Source: Geobacteraceae bacterium GWC2_55_20
GTDB lineage: Bacteria > Desulfobacterota > Desulfuromonadia > Geobacterales > Pseudopelobacteraceae
Reading direction: 5' to 3'
Length of the DNA: 32,586 nucleotides
NCBI GenBank assembly: GCA_001802125.1
Contig: MGZK01000168.1
Coordinates: 1-32,586, forward strand
Every line of letters begins with the position of its first letter. Position 1 is the stretch's first letter. Below, piece after piece: positions 15,538-24,120 of this stretch. The position numbers and the translations under genes are program-made. The notes beneath the pieces are model-generated. The model did no database searches and had not been told where the DNA came from. It worked only from the letters and a program-made list of their open reading frames with translations.

Positions 15538-17803
15538 GCTGCTCCAAATTACGTCATATTGCGCTGACTGGTTCCTCAAACCCGCCAGACTTCGTCGTCA
15601 GACCGATTTCCCAAGGGTTCTTAACCTTCTTGTAACAGAAGCATGCAACTGTCGCTGCATAATGTGCAATGTCGGCAGTCAAGATTCACAACGGCAATAC
15701 ACACCAGCTGAGCTATCAAATATACTTGCGGACAAATTGTTCAGCAAATTGCTGCACGTTGGTATTTCCGGAGGTGAACCAACTCTTCGACCTGACTTGA
15801 GCGAGCTTGTCACTTCTATTATCTATTCAGTTCCTGCACTGCGTACCCTCTCACTTACCACAAACGGTACTCGTCCAGACATGTTGAGACAACTGTTGCC
15901 CGCCATTGTCCAGACATGCTCTGAAAAGGGGGTAACATTTACTTTGAATATATCACTGGACGGCCAAGCCAATGTGCATGATGAGATACGACAGCGTGAT
16001 GGCAGCTATAATGACGCAATAGAGTCCCTACAGATTGCCGTTAGCCTTCACATTCCGACACAACTGCAATGCACTGTTTCGTCAGCCAACGTATACGGAG
16101 TTGAGGGGATACGACATCTGGCTGTAAAATTTGGGGTGGAGGTTGTCTTCAGGCTTGCCACAACCATCTCGCGTCTCAACAATCACGAAAAGATTCGTGA
16201 CATTTCTCTGACCGACCATGAAAAATCGTTTTTTGCCGATTTTATTTCCTCGCCGGCTACCCTCAAAAAAACCAAACAACCTAATCGTAGGCTGCTGTAT
16301 CTCGATCTGGCCAGAAGGCTGACACAGGGCGGCACAAGGCGGGCGCCTTGCTATTTCCAGCATGAAGGGGTAATGCTCACTTCATCCGGCGATCTCTACA
16401 CCTGCTCTATCTGCGACTCACCTATGGGAAACGTTTTCAAACAATCTCCTTACGAACTATACTTTTCACCACGCACTAGTGAACAACGCGACAAAATGAT
16501 TAATGAAACATGTCCAAATTGCTTGCACGATCAGTCCGGTGCTTGGTCACCGATCATGCTCGCCAAAGGCATGTTAGCAAATCATCCAGCCGAACGTCTT
16601 TTAAAACGATGCCGCATCGCCGCCAGTTTTTTCACAAATGGACCAATCATGCTATCAAGCAGCCGCAGGTTTTCAAGAAACAAACCAACGCTACCGATAA
16701 CAGAACATAGCTCAAACCTAGTCAAAACAGCACTTCTCATTGGTTGTTACGGAGGAGAACACGTTGGTGATGCTGCAATCCTTGGTGGAGTATTAATGCG
16801 ACTGCACGAAGATTTTGAGATTGAAAAGGCGTTAGTGGCAAGCTTTCGCTCCGACCGCACCAGACGCTGGTCAGAATCGTTGCGCGATTGCATTCCAACC
16901 GAAGTGATCGAGTATACAGATGAGAGTATAGAAAAAGTACTGCCGACATGTACATACCTTGTTTTTGCCGGCGGGCCATTAATGGATTTGCCAGGGGTCC
17001 TTATCCGTCATCTCAGCACAGCTATCAAGGCAGCAAACTTAAATACTCCTATACTCATAGAGGGATGTGGCATTGGGCCATTCAGACTAAAACTCAGCAT
17101 GGCCATCGTACGAAGACTGCTGGAAATGGCTTCATCCATAAGATTGCGCACACAAGCCAGTATTGATATTGCAAGTGCATGGGGACTGGCAGCCCGTTTG
17201 GACAGGGATCCGGCCTTTGATTATCTTGATATGCGCGCAAAGCAAATCGGTCACAAGCCCCCATTACCGACTATGTTACAACATATATGCAAAACCCCCC
17301 GAAAGCTCGTGGGAATCAACCTCCGCCCTCTTTGGCAGCGCTACGCCAAAGGCCACCTGCGACCACAACAGATGCGAACAATCGAAGAGAACTTTCTTGC
17401 GGAATTGGGCCAGGCAATGAAACATTTTCACGACACTATCCGCTTCGTTTTTTTCCCAATGAACCCCGATCAATACGGCTTTTCAGATCTTTCTGTCGCA
17501 TATGCACTGAAAGACAAGCTGTCACTTGAAATCGATTATCATATCTGGGAATATGAGCCTAATGTTGATGAGGTCATCACATTTTTGCAAAGGATGGATG
17601 GATGCATTACCATGAGATTTCATGCCAGCATCTTTGCGCTAGCCCAGAAAATCCCCACTATAGGCATCGACTACGGTATTGCACAGCAGAGCAAGGTAGG
17701 TGATCTTTTTTCCGAGGCAGGATTAGGTGACAATGTATCATCAGTTGAGAAGATAAATCACCAATGGCTAATAGAAAAGTTTAATAGCATTATTGAGTCT
17801 TAG
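15524..17803 (+). CDS. Radical SAM / polysaccharide pyruvyl-transferase fusion
   Basis: 759 residues. Residues about 30-340 form a radical-SAM enzyme. C41-x3-C45-x2-C48 (EACNCRCIMC) binds the 4Fe-4S cluster, GGEPTLRPDL binds SAM, and a C-terminal Cys set (PCYFQ, YTCSIC, TCPNC) fits a SPASM/twitch auxiliary cluster. Residues about 400-745 form a polysaccharide pyruvyl-transferase domain (PF04230) with GGEHVGDAAILGG, FAGGPLMDLPG and ITMRFHASIFA. Such domains transfer enolpyruvyl or pyruvyl from PEP to sugars. ATG at 15524 has AGGAG upstream and overlaps the flippase end. There is no stop or frameshift between the domains, so the fusion is real in this sequence. The radical-SAM substrate is unknown; a peptide or sugar modification is possible. 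Confidence 0.82.
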   Translation: MPLTKLLQITSYCADWFLKPARLRRQTDFPRVLNLLVTEACNCRCIMCNVGSQDSQRQYTPAELSNILADKLFSKLLHVGISGGEPTLRPDLSELVTSIIYSVPALRTLSLTTNGTRPDMLRQLLPAIVQTCSEKGVTFTLNISLDGQANVHDEIRQRDGSYNDAIESLQIAVSLHIPTQLQCTVSSANVYGVEGIRHLAVKFGVEVVFRLATTISRLNNHEKIRDISLTDHEKSFFADFISSPATLKKTKQPNRRLLYLDLARRLTQGGTRRAPCYFQHEGVMLTSSGDLYTCSICDSPMGNVFKQSPYELYFSPRTSEQRDKMINETCPNCLHDQSGAWSPIMLAKGMLANHPAERLLKRCRIAASFFTNGPIMLSSSRRFSRNKPTLPITEHSSNLVKTALLIGCYGGEHVGDAAILGGVLMRLHEDFEIEKALVASFRSDRTRRWSESLRDCIPTEVIEYTDESIEKVLPTCTYLVFAGGPLMDLPGVLIRHLSTAIKAANLNTPILIEGCGIGPFRLKLSMAIVRRLLEMASSIRLRTQASIDIASAWGLAARLDRDPAFDYLDMRAKQIGHKPPLPTMLQHICKTPRKLVGINLRPLWQRYAKGHLRPQQMRTIEENFLAELGQAMKHFHDTIRFVFFPMNPDQYGFSDLSVAYALKDKLSLEIDYHIWEYEPNVDEVITFLQRMDGCITMRFHASIFALAQKIPTIGIDYGIAQQSKVGDLFSEAGLGDNVSSVEKINHQWLIEKFNSIIES

Positions 17804-17869
17804 TCATATCTGTCATTACTTAATAAAAGACATCACAATATGCCACTAAAGTTACATTTATCTTGGAAA

Positions 17870-18049
17870 AATAAGTATCCCCCGGCACAGCCGGGGGTTT
17901 TACGATTGCTGCCCCCTCAAAGGGGGCTGATCGCAATCGGTTAAAGTCAAAATCCCAGAACCTGCAATGCTGGGATGAAGCTTTATTGCCGAAAAAGTCA
18001 AACTTTGGGAGTCCCCCGGCAGAGCCGGGGGATTACCTATAGGAATTTA
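17870..18049. repeat. 180-bp multi-hairpin repeat, copy 1
   Basis: Identical base for base to 21849-22028 and in the same orientation. It contains a palindrome CCCCCGGC-ACA-GCCGGGGG near the left end and a bipartite hairpin (CGATTGC...GCAATCG around GCCCCCT/AGGGGGC). An ATCCCAG/CTGGGAT stem follows, and a near-copy of the first palindrome (loop AGA) sits near the right end, followed by CCTATAGG. The subterminal palindromes resemble ends of IS200/IS605-type elements, suggesting a non-autonomous derivative. The first palindrome followed by TTTTA could also end transcription from the upstream operon. No transposase is in the window. The rest of the 17804-18092 gap is featureless. Confidence 0.9.
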
Positions 18050-18092
18050 TTGTTCCTGACAGTATTTCGTAAATGGAGTAATTTTTAAAAAA

Positions 18093-19388
18093 ATGTCAGA
18101 TAGATATTTATTGTTTCTTGCAATTATCTTGTTGGGCTACTCCATTTTTGGCAAGACATTTGCTAAAATTGGTTTTCCGCCACTATATATTGGCGAGTTG
18201 GCTCTTCTGGCAGGTCTGTATTCCATTGCAAAATCCAATGCAATCCAAAATATTACAAAATTGAAAGTCAATTACGTTTTTATTGCATTCTTTCTAGTCG
18301 GAATCAGTTGTACACTTCCTTATATCACAAGATATAAGGTCGATGCTTTAAGAGATGCAGCGGTTTGGGGCTATGGTTTGTTTGCAATCATACTATTCTG
18401 TAAAATTTATGAGAGACCATCTACTTTAGAGTATTATATAGAATTGTATTCTAAGTTTGTATTTATATTTTTAATAATTACTCCTGTAGTCTGGTTAATT
18501 GTCCAACTCTTTTACGGTGGAGTATCAAAATTACCATCAGCCGGACAAAAGCAGTTGTTTTATATGAAGACGCCTGATGTCATGGTTCATCTTTCCGGTA
18601 TTACAGCTTTTTTTGTAACTGGCTTTGCACGATTCAATAAATTCTATGCAGTATTACTTGTACTCAATATCATGCTCTGCGCGTATTCTACCCGTGCAGG
18701 GATGTTGACATTTATGACTTCGTTTGGTGTGTTGATTATATTTAATCGTGACAACATAATAGTTAAAAGAATGGTTAAAATAATTATTCTGTCTTTGTTC
18801 TTATTTTGGGCCTCGGGAATAAGCATTAAAACCGAAAGACGTGAAATATCCTTTACCCAGTTAAAAAACAATCTTGTTAGTGCATTTACTACATCAAGTG
18901 ATGAGTCTCTGGATGGCACCAAATTATGGAGACTCTTATGGTGGAACGAGATTTTGAACTATACTTTTTTTGGAGAACACTTTTGGCAAGGCAAGGGATT
19001 CGGAATCAATCTCGCAAATGATGATGGGTTCCAGGTACTTGAAGACGATGACTCGTTGCGAAGTCCGCATAATGGGCACATGACATTTCTTGCACGAGAA
19101 GGAGTCCCGGGTTTCATGATATGGATTGCCCTACAACTTGCATGGGCCGGTTCGGTCATCGCCTCCTATCGTTCAAGCAAAAGGAATGGACATCGTCTCT
19201 GGTCCAACTTTTTTCTGTTTCAGCTTGCCTATTGGTCTGCATTTGTAGTTAATGCCTCTTTTGACGTATATCTGGAAGGACCTGTTGGCGGCATTTGGTT
19301 TTGGACGGTTTTCGGGGTGGGCTTGGGAGCGGTGTATATTTATAAGTTCAGAGTGAGCAATAATAATATTTTAAATCTGAAATGTTAA
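18093..19388 (+). CDS. O-antigen polymerase/ligase-like membrane protein (Wzy/WaaL family)
   Basis: 431 residues with about 11-12 predicted membrane segments. It has a large periplasmic loop in the second half containing the family-type SPHNGHMTFLAREGVPG motif (H-N-x-x-L/T...E-G pattern) after LWWNEILNYTFFGEHFWQG. The Wzy_C fold either polymerises lipid-linked repeats or ligates polymer to an acceptor. Because Wzx- and Wzz-like genes are present and no other polymerase is visible, polymerase is the better guess. GGAG is 14 bases before the ATG, a long spacing. AT-rich. It is the first of three genes between the identical 180-bp repeats. Confidence 0.75.
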   Translation: MSDRYLLFLAIILLGYSIFGKTFAKIGFPPLYIGELALLAGLYSIAKSNAIQNITKLKVNYVFIAFFLVGISCTLPYITRYKVDALRDAAVWGYGLFAIILFCKIYERPSTLEYYIELYSKFVFIFLIITPVVWLIVQLFYGGVSKLPSAGQKQLFYMKTPDVMVHLSGITAFFVTGFARFNKFYAVLLVLNIMLCAYSTRAGMLTFMTSFGVLIIFNRDNIIVKRMVKIIILSLFLFWASGISIKTERREISFTQLKNNLVSAFTTSSDESLDGTKLWRLLWWNEILNYTFFGEHFWQGKGFGINLANDDGFQVLEDDDSLRSPHNGHMTFLAREGVPGFMIWIALQLAWAGSVIASYRSSKRNGHRLWSNFFLFQLAYWSAFVVNASFDVYLEGPVGGIWFWTVFGVGLGAVYIYKFRVSNNNILNLKC

Positions 19389-19480
19389 GGCTCATGGTCT
19401 GGAACAATCTATAATTGTCAAGTTAACGCGCGAATTATCTTTCTCGTTTTTACTCTACCTGATAGCACCGGATAACCAGC

Positions 19481-20899
19481 ATGATATTTAACTCACTTTT
19501 GTATATTCTTTTCCTGCCTGTTGTATATATTGTGTTTTACATAACAAAAGACCAACATCGCTGGCTAGTTTTACTTTTGTTTAGTTATGGATTTTATGCA
19601 AGCCTTAATGCACCTCACCTACTGCTAGTATTGATTCTCATCACAATAATCAGCTTTTATTGTGGCTCGGTGCTTGGAAGAACAACAGATGAAACCAAAC
19701 GCAAGTGGGTTTTCCTGGCGGGTGTAACAGGATGCATATTAATATTGGTTATTTTTAAGTATCTGCACATCATTATGCCTTCAAGTTTTGCCAATATATA
19801 TTCGAGTCTGCTTGTCTCTATTGGTATTTCTTATTTTATCTTTCAATCTGTATCCTATATCGTTGACGTTTATATGGAGATACACCCACCGGAACAGCAC
19901 TTCGGCCATTACTCCCTATATATGGCTTTTTTCCCAAAGCTGCTTCAAGGCCCCATTGAACGTGCAGGAGATCTACTCCCCCAACTCAAGAAACCATATG
20001 TATTTAATTATGACACTATGCGTAGCGGCATGCACCTTTTTGCGTGGGGACTTTTTAAAAAAGCAATCGTTGCGGACCGACTTTCACTCTATGTGAACCC
20101 AGTTTACGGAGACGTTCATACCTATGTTGGTTTGCCCTTTATTCTAGCTACTTATGCTTATGCGATGCAGATTTTTTTCGATTTTTCGGGTTATACTGAC
20201 ATGGCTCGTGGAACGGCAAGATTATTTGGACTATCACTGACAGAGAACTTCAATAGTCCTTATCTGGCACCATCAATAGCCGATTTCTGGCGCCGTTGGC
20301 ACATCTCCTTTTCACGCTGGATACTTGACTATATCTTCAAGCCGCTACAGATGTCCTGGCGCAATCTAGGGCAGCATGGAAGCGCACTCGCCCTTCTGAT
20401 CACCTTCTTTATTTCAGGTATTTGGCATGGAGCTACCTGGGGGTTTGTTCTCTGGGGGGTACTGCATGGAGTCTACCTTGCAGCATCCACATATTACCGA
20501 CCGTATCAGAAGAAGCTTCATAAATGGTTTAAGCTGGATAAAAGCAAAGTTCTTAGGGCCTGGCAAGTGTTAGTTACGTTCAATCTGGTGAGCTTTTCTT
20601 GGATTTTCTTCAGAATGGGCAGTGTCGCGGATGCTTGGTATGCAATTATCCATATGTTTAGCGGCATTGGGAATGTACGCGCATGGTTTTTTGTCGAAGG
20701 AAACTTGGAACTGGTTCGTACGGCACTCGCTCTTTTTGTGATTGTTATTTCTGTAATCATAAAACATTACACAAGAATACCGCAGACGTTTTATTCACAA
20801 CCACTGTTGGCTAGATGGACATGTTATTGCGTAATATGCTTTTTGATGCTGTGTCTGTACGTCAGAGCAGACAGCCAATTTATCTATTTCAAATTTTGA
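19481..20899 (+). CDS. MBOAT-family O-acyltransferase (AlgI/DltB-like)
   Basis: 472-residue polytopic membrane protein. Family signatures are FFPKLLQGPIERAGDLLPQL, FFDFSGYTDMARGTARLFG, NFNSPYLAPSIADFWRRWHI and the catalytic-His segment GIWHGATWGFVLWG (H316), all in the usual order. MBOAT proteins pass an acyl group through the membrane to an extracytoplasmic acceptor. AlgI passes acetyl for alginate and DltB passes D-alanine from a carrier protein. The SGNH-like gene follows 11 bases after its stop, as AlgJ/X or DltD partners usually do. The nearby ligase-carrier pair suggests the donor may be an acyl-carrier thioester rather than acetyl-CoA. Confidence 0.88.
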   Translation: MIFNSLLYILFLPVVYIVFYITKDQHRWLVLLLFSYGFYASLNAPHLLLVLILITIISFYCGSVLGRTTDETKRKWVFLAGVTGCILILVIFKYLHIIMPSSFANIYSSLLVSIGISYFIFQSVSYIVDVYMEIHPPEQHFGHYSLYMAFFPKLLQGPIERAGDLLPQLKKPYVFNYDTMRSGMHLFAWGLFKKAIVADRLSLYVNPVYGDVHTYVGLPFILATYAYAMQIFFDFSGYTDMARGTARLFGLSLTENFNSPYLAPSIADFWRRWHISFSRWILDYIFKPLQMSWRNLGQHGSALALLITFFISGIWHGATWGFVLWGVLHGVYLAASTYYRPYQKKLHKWFKLDKSKVLRAWQVLVTFNLVSFSWIFFRMGSVADAWYAIIHMFSGIGNVRAWFFVEGNLELVRTALALFVIVISVIIKHYTRIPQTFYSQPLLARWTCYCVICFLMLCLYVRADSQFIYFKF

Positions 20900-20910
20900 C
20901 TGGAACACCA

Positions 20911-21834
20911 ATGATACGACTTGTGGTAAAAATAGTAATTTTTGCAATATTATCGGTTGCTATCGATAATGCCATTGGAATGTATCTAAAGTCCGGATTG
21001 GATAACTATTACGGCTTCGCCAAAAAAGCCAAAATAGTTTGCATTGGAAATTCTAGGATGGATCTAGGGATCGATGAGAAGAGTATTGAACACGAATTGG
21101 GTGTTCCTGTAGCAAAATATGCATTACACGGCTTTCCCTACAAAGATATCCTAGTGTTAGTGCGCCATTACTTTGAGGTTTGTGCTACGACTCCAAAAGT
21201 TGTCGTTTATAACATTGATTTTGGAAGTGTTAGAGGGGAGGGTAATATTAGTGCCAATCATTATCAGTTATTGTATCCTTACTTGGGCAATCATATCATA
21301 CGAAGTTTTGTAAAGCATAATGAAACCTCTTGGGAGGCATTCCGACTCAGAGAATTCATAAAGACATTTCGTTTCAATACATCATTGATAAACATTGCCC
21401 TGCGCGAAAATATGCATTCAGCCAAACGATATGACAAAAAACTTAAATTGCTGGACATAACGAATTATAATGAAGCTAAGAACCTTGAAATTAAGTCTGC
21501 TGATATCGGACGTCAACTAACGGAATATAAAGGTCTATCCTATATTGATGATGCAATTCATTACCTCCGGGCACGAAATACAAAGATAGTATTCCTCTAT
21601 ATTCCAACAGTTGAAATGATACAGACACCGGAAAACAGGGCCGATTTCGAGATTTTGATTAAATACCTCAAGCAACGTAGCGAAAGTGACCCAGGCATTA
21701 TCCTAATGACTTCCCTGAAGCAGTATGAAAATAGACTTGAATTATTCAATGATGCATATCACTTCAATTCGGACGGTAGAAGGATAGCCACAGCAGAGTT
21801 GACTAAAATGTTAAAGTCAGTGGCGCTGCATTAG
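20911..21834 (+). CDS. SGNH-like acyltransferase partner (DltD/AlgJ-type role)
   Basis: 307 residues from ATG 20911; an earlier in-frame ATG (20815) lies inside the MBOAT gene. One N-terminal membrane anchor (LVVKIVIFAILSVAI) is followed by a periplasmic domain with a putative nucleophile S48 in CIGNSRMDLGID. Near the end D280-x-x-H283 (NDAYHFNSDGRR) completes a Ser/Asp-His set of the type in DltD and AlgX/AlgJ. Overall similarity is too low for naming by eye. Directly after the MBOAT gene, it probably receives the acyl group and transfers it to the polysaccharide. The 180-bp repeat begins 15 bases after its stop. Confidence 0.7.
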   Translation: MIRLVVKIVIFAILSVAIDNAIGMYLKSGLDNYYGFAKKAKIVCIGNSRMDLGIDEKSIEHELGVPVAKYALHGFPYKDILVLVRHYFEVCATTPKVVVYNIDFGSVRGEGNISANHYQLLYPYLGNHIIRSFVKHNETSWEAFRLREFIKTFRFNTSLINIALRENMHSAKRYDKKLKLLDITNYNEAKNLEIKSADIGRQLTEYKGLSYIDDAIHYLRARNTKIVFLYIPTVEMIQTPENRADFEILIKYLKQRSESDPGIILMTSLKQYENRLELFNDAYHFNSDGRRIATAELTKMLKSVALH

Positions 21835-21848
21835 AACTTCTAGCCTTG

Positions 21849-22028
21849 AATAAGTATCCCCCGGCACAGCCGGGGGTTTTACGATTGCTGCCCCCTCAAA
21901 GGGGGCTGATCGCAATCGGTTAAAGTCAAAATCCCAGAACCTGCAATGCTGGGATGAAGCTTTATTGCCGAAAAAGTCAAACTTTGGGAGTCCCCCGGCA
22001 GAGCCGGGGGATTACCTATAGGAATTTA
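21849..22028. repeat. 180-bp multi-hairpin repeat, copy 2
   Basis: Perfect copy of 17870-18049 in direct orientation. The flanks differ immediately outside (TTG before and GGTAATTC after, versus AAA and TTGTTCC), which defines the unit as AATAAG...GAATTTA. It sits between the SGNH-like and ligase genes and would interrupt an otherwise coherent four-gene module. The 22029-22182 stretch after it is AT-rich with no convincing promoter. Confidence 0.9.
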
Positions 22029-22182
22029 GGTAATTCGAACTTTATTTAGTTAATTTAATATCCAAAAGCTCCATAACTACCGGTTTATTAGAAGAGCAAA
22101 GCAGTTAAGTGACAATTAGTTATTAATAGTCATGCTGTTTTATGTTGGAAAAGTTATCAACAAATGTCATAAAGGTAAAATT

Positions 22183-23802
22183 ATGAAGATAATTAATGAA
22201 CAATACAACATCGGCCACATCTGTACCCACCAAATTTGCGAACTTGGACTTAGTGACAAACCGGCATTTCACTGGATATCTTCCCATCAGGAGAAGACAG
22301 TCTATAACTTCAGAGATCTTGATTTTGCATCGAACCGATTCGCCAATGCTTTGCAGTCTCTTGGATTTAAAGCTGGCGAGATTCTGTTTACCTTTTTACC
22401 AAAGACCCCCGAACAGTTCTTCAGTTTTCTGGGCGCTTTGAAGCTTCAGGTCATCTGTGGCACACTATTTTCAAACTTCGGTGACGATGCCTTACTCGAT
22501 AGATTGGGTGATGCCAAAGCCAAAGGAATCGTTACCAAAAAGAGTTTTCTCACAAAAATCAAGCGAATTAGTCACCATTTGCCCTCACTTAAATACATTA
22601 TCGTTACCGACATTAATGAACACCAGTCAGATTATATACTTAGCTATCAGGCTCTTATGCGTGAAGCTTCTGACTATTTTGTCACCCCAATAACACCTGC
22701 GGATACCCCCTCGGTCCTGCACTACACTTCAGGTTCAACCGGTAAACCGAAAGGTGTTTTACACGCCCACCGCAGCATCCTGCACCAAAGTAGAACTGCT
22801 GCAGAAGTGCTGAACTTGTCCAACGCCGACATTTTCTGGTGTACCGCCGACCAGGGCTGGGTAACCGGAACGTCCTACGGAATTATCGGCCCCTGGAGTC
22901 TTGGAATTACACAGGTTCATTATGGTGGCGGCTATGATGCCAAACTATGGTTCGACTTATTACAAAATGAGGGGGTTACCATCTGGTATTCAGCACCTAC
23001 GGCACTGCGCATGCTGATGCGAGAAGATGCAAAACTTTACAAGGAATATGACCTGAGTGCACTTACGCACATCTTCAGCGTCGGGGAACCACTCAACCCC
23101 GAGGTCATCAACTGGGCACGGTCTACGCTTGGCAAGGATATTTACGACACCTGGTTCCAGACCGAAACCGGTGGCATCATGATCACAAACCGACCAGGAC
23201 TTGAAATCAGGCCTGGTTCAATGGGAACACCCATGGACGGTATTGAACCTGCTATCATTGCCGATAATGGAGAATTACTTGACAATAATAAACAAGGTAA
23301 CCTCTGTATTAAGATCGGCTGGCCCTCAATGTTTGTCACCTATCTTAACAATGAATCAGCCTACAATTCCAAAATCAAGAACGGATATTACTATACCGGT
23401 GACACGGCGGTTCGTGATGATTATGGATATTACTGGTTTAAGGGACGCAGTGACGATGTCATTAATACCGCCGGACATTTAATAAGCCCCTTCGAGGTTG
23501 AAAGTGCACTTCTTGAAATTGAAGAAATTGCAGAATCAGGGGTAATCGGCGCCCCAGACGAATTGCTGTACGAAAAAATTGTTGCGTTCGTCCATCTTCA
23601 TAAACAGTTCAACTGGTCAAAGGAGCTTGAAATTAAAGTCAGGCTTCATGTCAGCAACAGAGCTTCATCCATAGCCACACCGCAAGAGATCATCATTATT
23701 GAAAGCATACCAAAAAATAAGAGCGGCAAAATCATGCGGCGGGTTCTTAAATCTCGCTACCTGGGGCAGGATGCTGGAGACTTATCCACACTGGAGGATT
23801 AA
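22183..23802 (+). CDS. AMP-forming acid-CoA/carrier ligase (acetyl-CoA synthetase-like)
   Basis: 539 residues from ATG 22183 (AAAGG eight bases upstream; the frame extends 17 codons back without support). ANL-superfamily motifs in order: HYTSGSTGKPKG near 180, DTWFQTETGG near 323, YYTGDTAV, GRSDDVINTAGHLISPFEVE, and PKNKSGKIMRR with catalytic K516. It should adenylate a carboxylic acid and pass it to CoA or a carrier. The residue before QTETG is Phe (F325), where acetyl-CoA synthetases have Trp and medium-chain enzymes Gly, so a small acid is plausible. The acyl-carrier gene starts three bases after its stop, which points to loading of that carrier. Ordinary acetate activation is the alternative. 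Confidence 0.85.
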   Translation: MKIINEQYNIGHICTHQICELGLSDKPAFHWISSHQEKTVYNFRDLDFASNRFANALQSLGFKAGEILFTFLPKTPEQFFSFLGALKLQVICGTLFSNFGDDALLDRLGDAKAKGIVTKKSFLTKIKRISHHLPSLKYIIVTDINEHQSDYILSYQALMREASDYFVTPITPADTPSVLHYTSGSTGKPKGVLHAHRSILHQSRTAAEVLNLSNADIFWCTADQGWVTGTSYGIIGPWSLGITQVHYGGGYDAKLWFDLLQNEGVTIWYSAPTALRMLMREDAKLYKEYDLSALTHIFSVGEPLNPEVINWARSTLGKDIYDTWFQTETGGIMITNRPGLEIRPGSMGTPMDGIEPAIIADNGELLDNNKQGNLCIKIGWPSMFVTYLNNESAYNSKIKNGYYYTGDTAVRDDYGYYWFKGRSDDVINTAGHLISPFEVESALLEIEEIAESGVIGAPDELLYEKIVAFVHLHKQFNWSKELEIKVRLHVSNRASSIATPQEIIIIESIPKNKSGKIMRRVLKSRYLGQDAGDLSTLED

Positions 23803-23804
23803 CC

Positions 23805-24035
23805 ATGGATTTACAGCAAAAATTGAACGAAATATTCTGTGAAGTATTTGATGACGATGACATCTCTATCACTCGTGAGTCAACAGCAAATGATATCGAT
23901 GGTTGGGACTCCCTTTCTCACGTTAATCTGATCGTAGCAATCGAAGCCAAATTTAACATTAGGTTTAATCAGAAAGAATTGTTGACATTCAAGAATGTGG
24001 GTGATTTGCTTAAATGCATTGAGAGTAAAATTTAA
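23805..24035 (+). CDS. Acyl/aminoacyl carrier protein
   Basis: 76 residues, acidic and helical. It has the phosphopantetheine attachment motif GWDSLSHVNLI (S36 in D-S-L), the length and spacing of ACP/DltC/PCP proteins. GGAGG in the end of the ligase gene serves as ribosome-binding site, and only two bases separate the genes, so they form a two-gene unit. It is unlikely to be the housekeeping ACP, whose usual neighbours fabD/fabG/fabF are absent. It probably carries the acid activated by the ligase to a transferase, with the nearby MBOAT as best candidate. Confidence 0.88.
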   Translation: MDLQQKLNEIFCEVFDDDDISITRESTANDIDGWDSLSHVNLIVAIEAKFNIRFNQKELLTFKNVGDLLKCIESKI

Positions 24036-24120
24036 CATTTACATATTCCAGATTCTATGACTATTGGTCAAGTGATGATACAGCTTTATGCTCAGAATGC
24101 ATAAAACCTCAAGCTGGGAG

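Noticed and set aside
17804-22182. Complete insertion sequence bounded by the 180-bp repeats
   Set aside because: The genes between the repeats are polysaccharide genes; no transposase, TnpB or integrase is present.
23805-24035. Housekeeping fatty-acid ACP
   Set aside because: No fab genes nearby and tight pairing with an AMP-forming ligase indicate a dedicated carrier.
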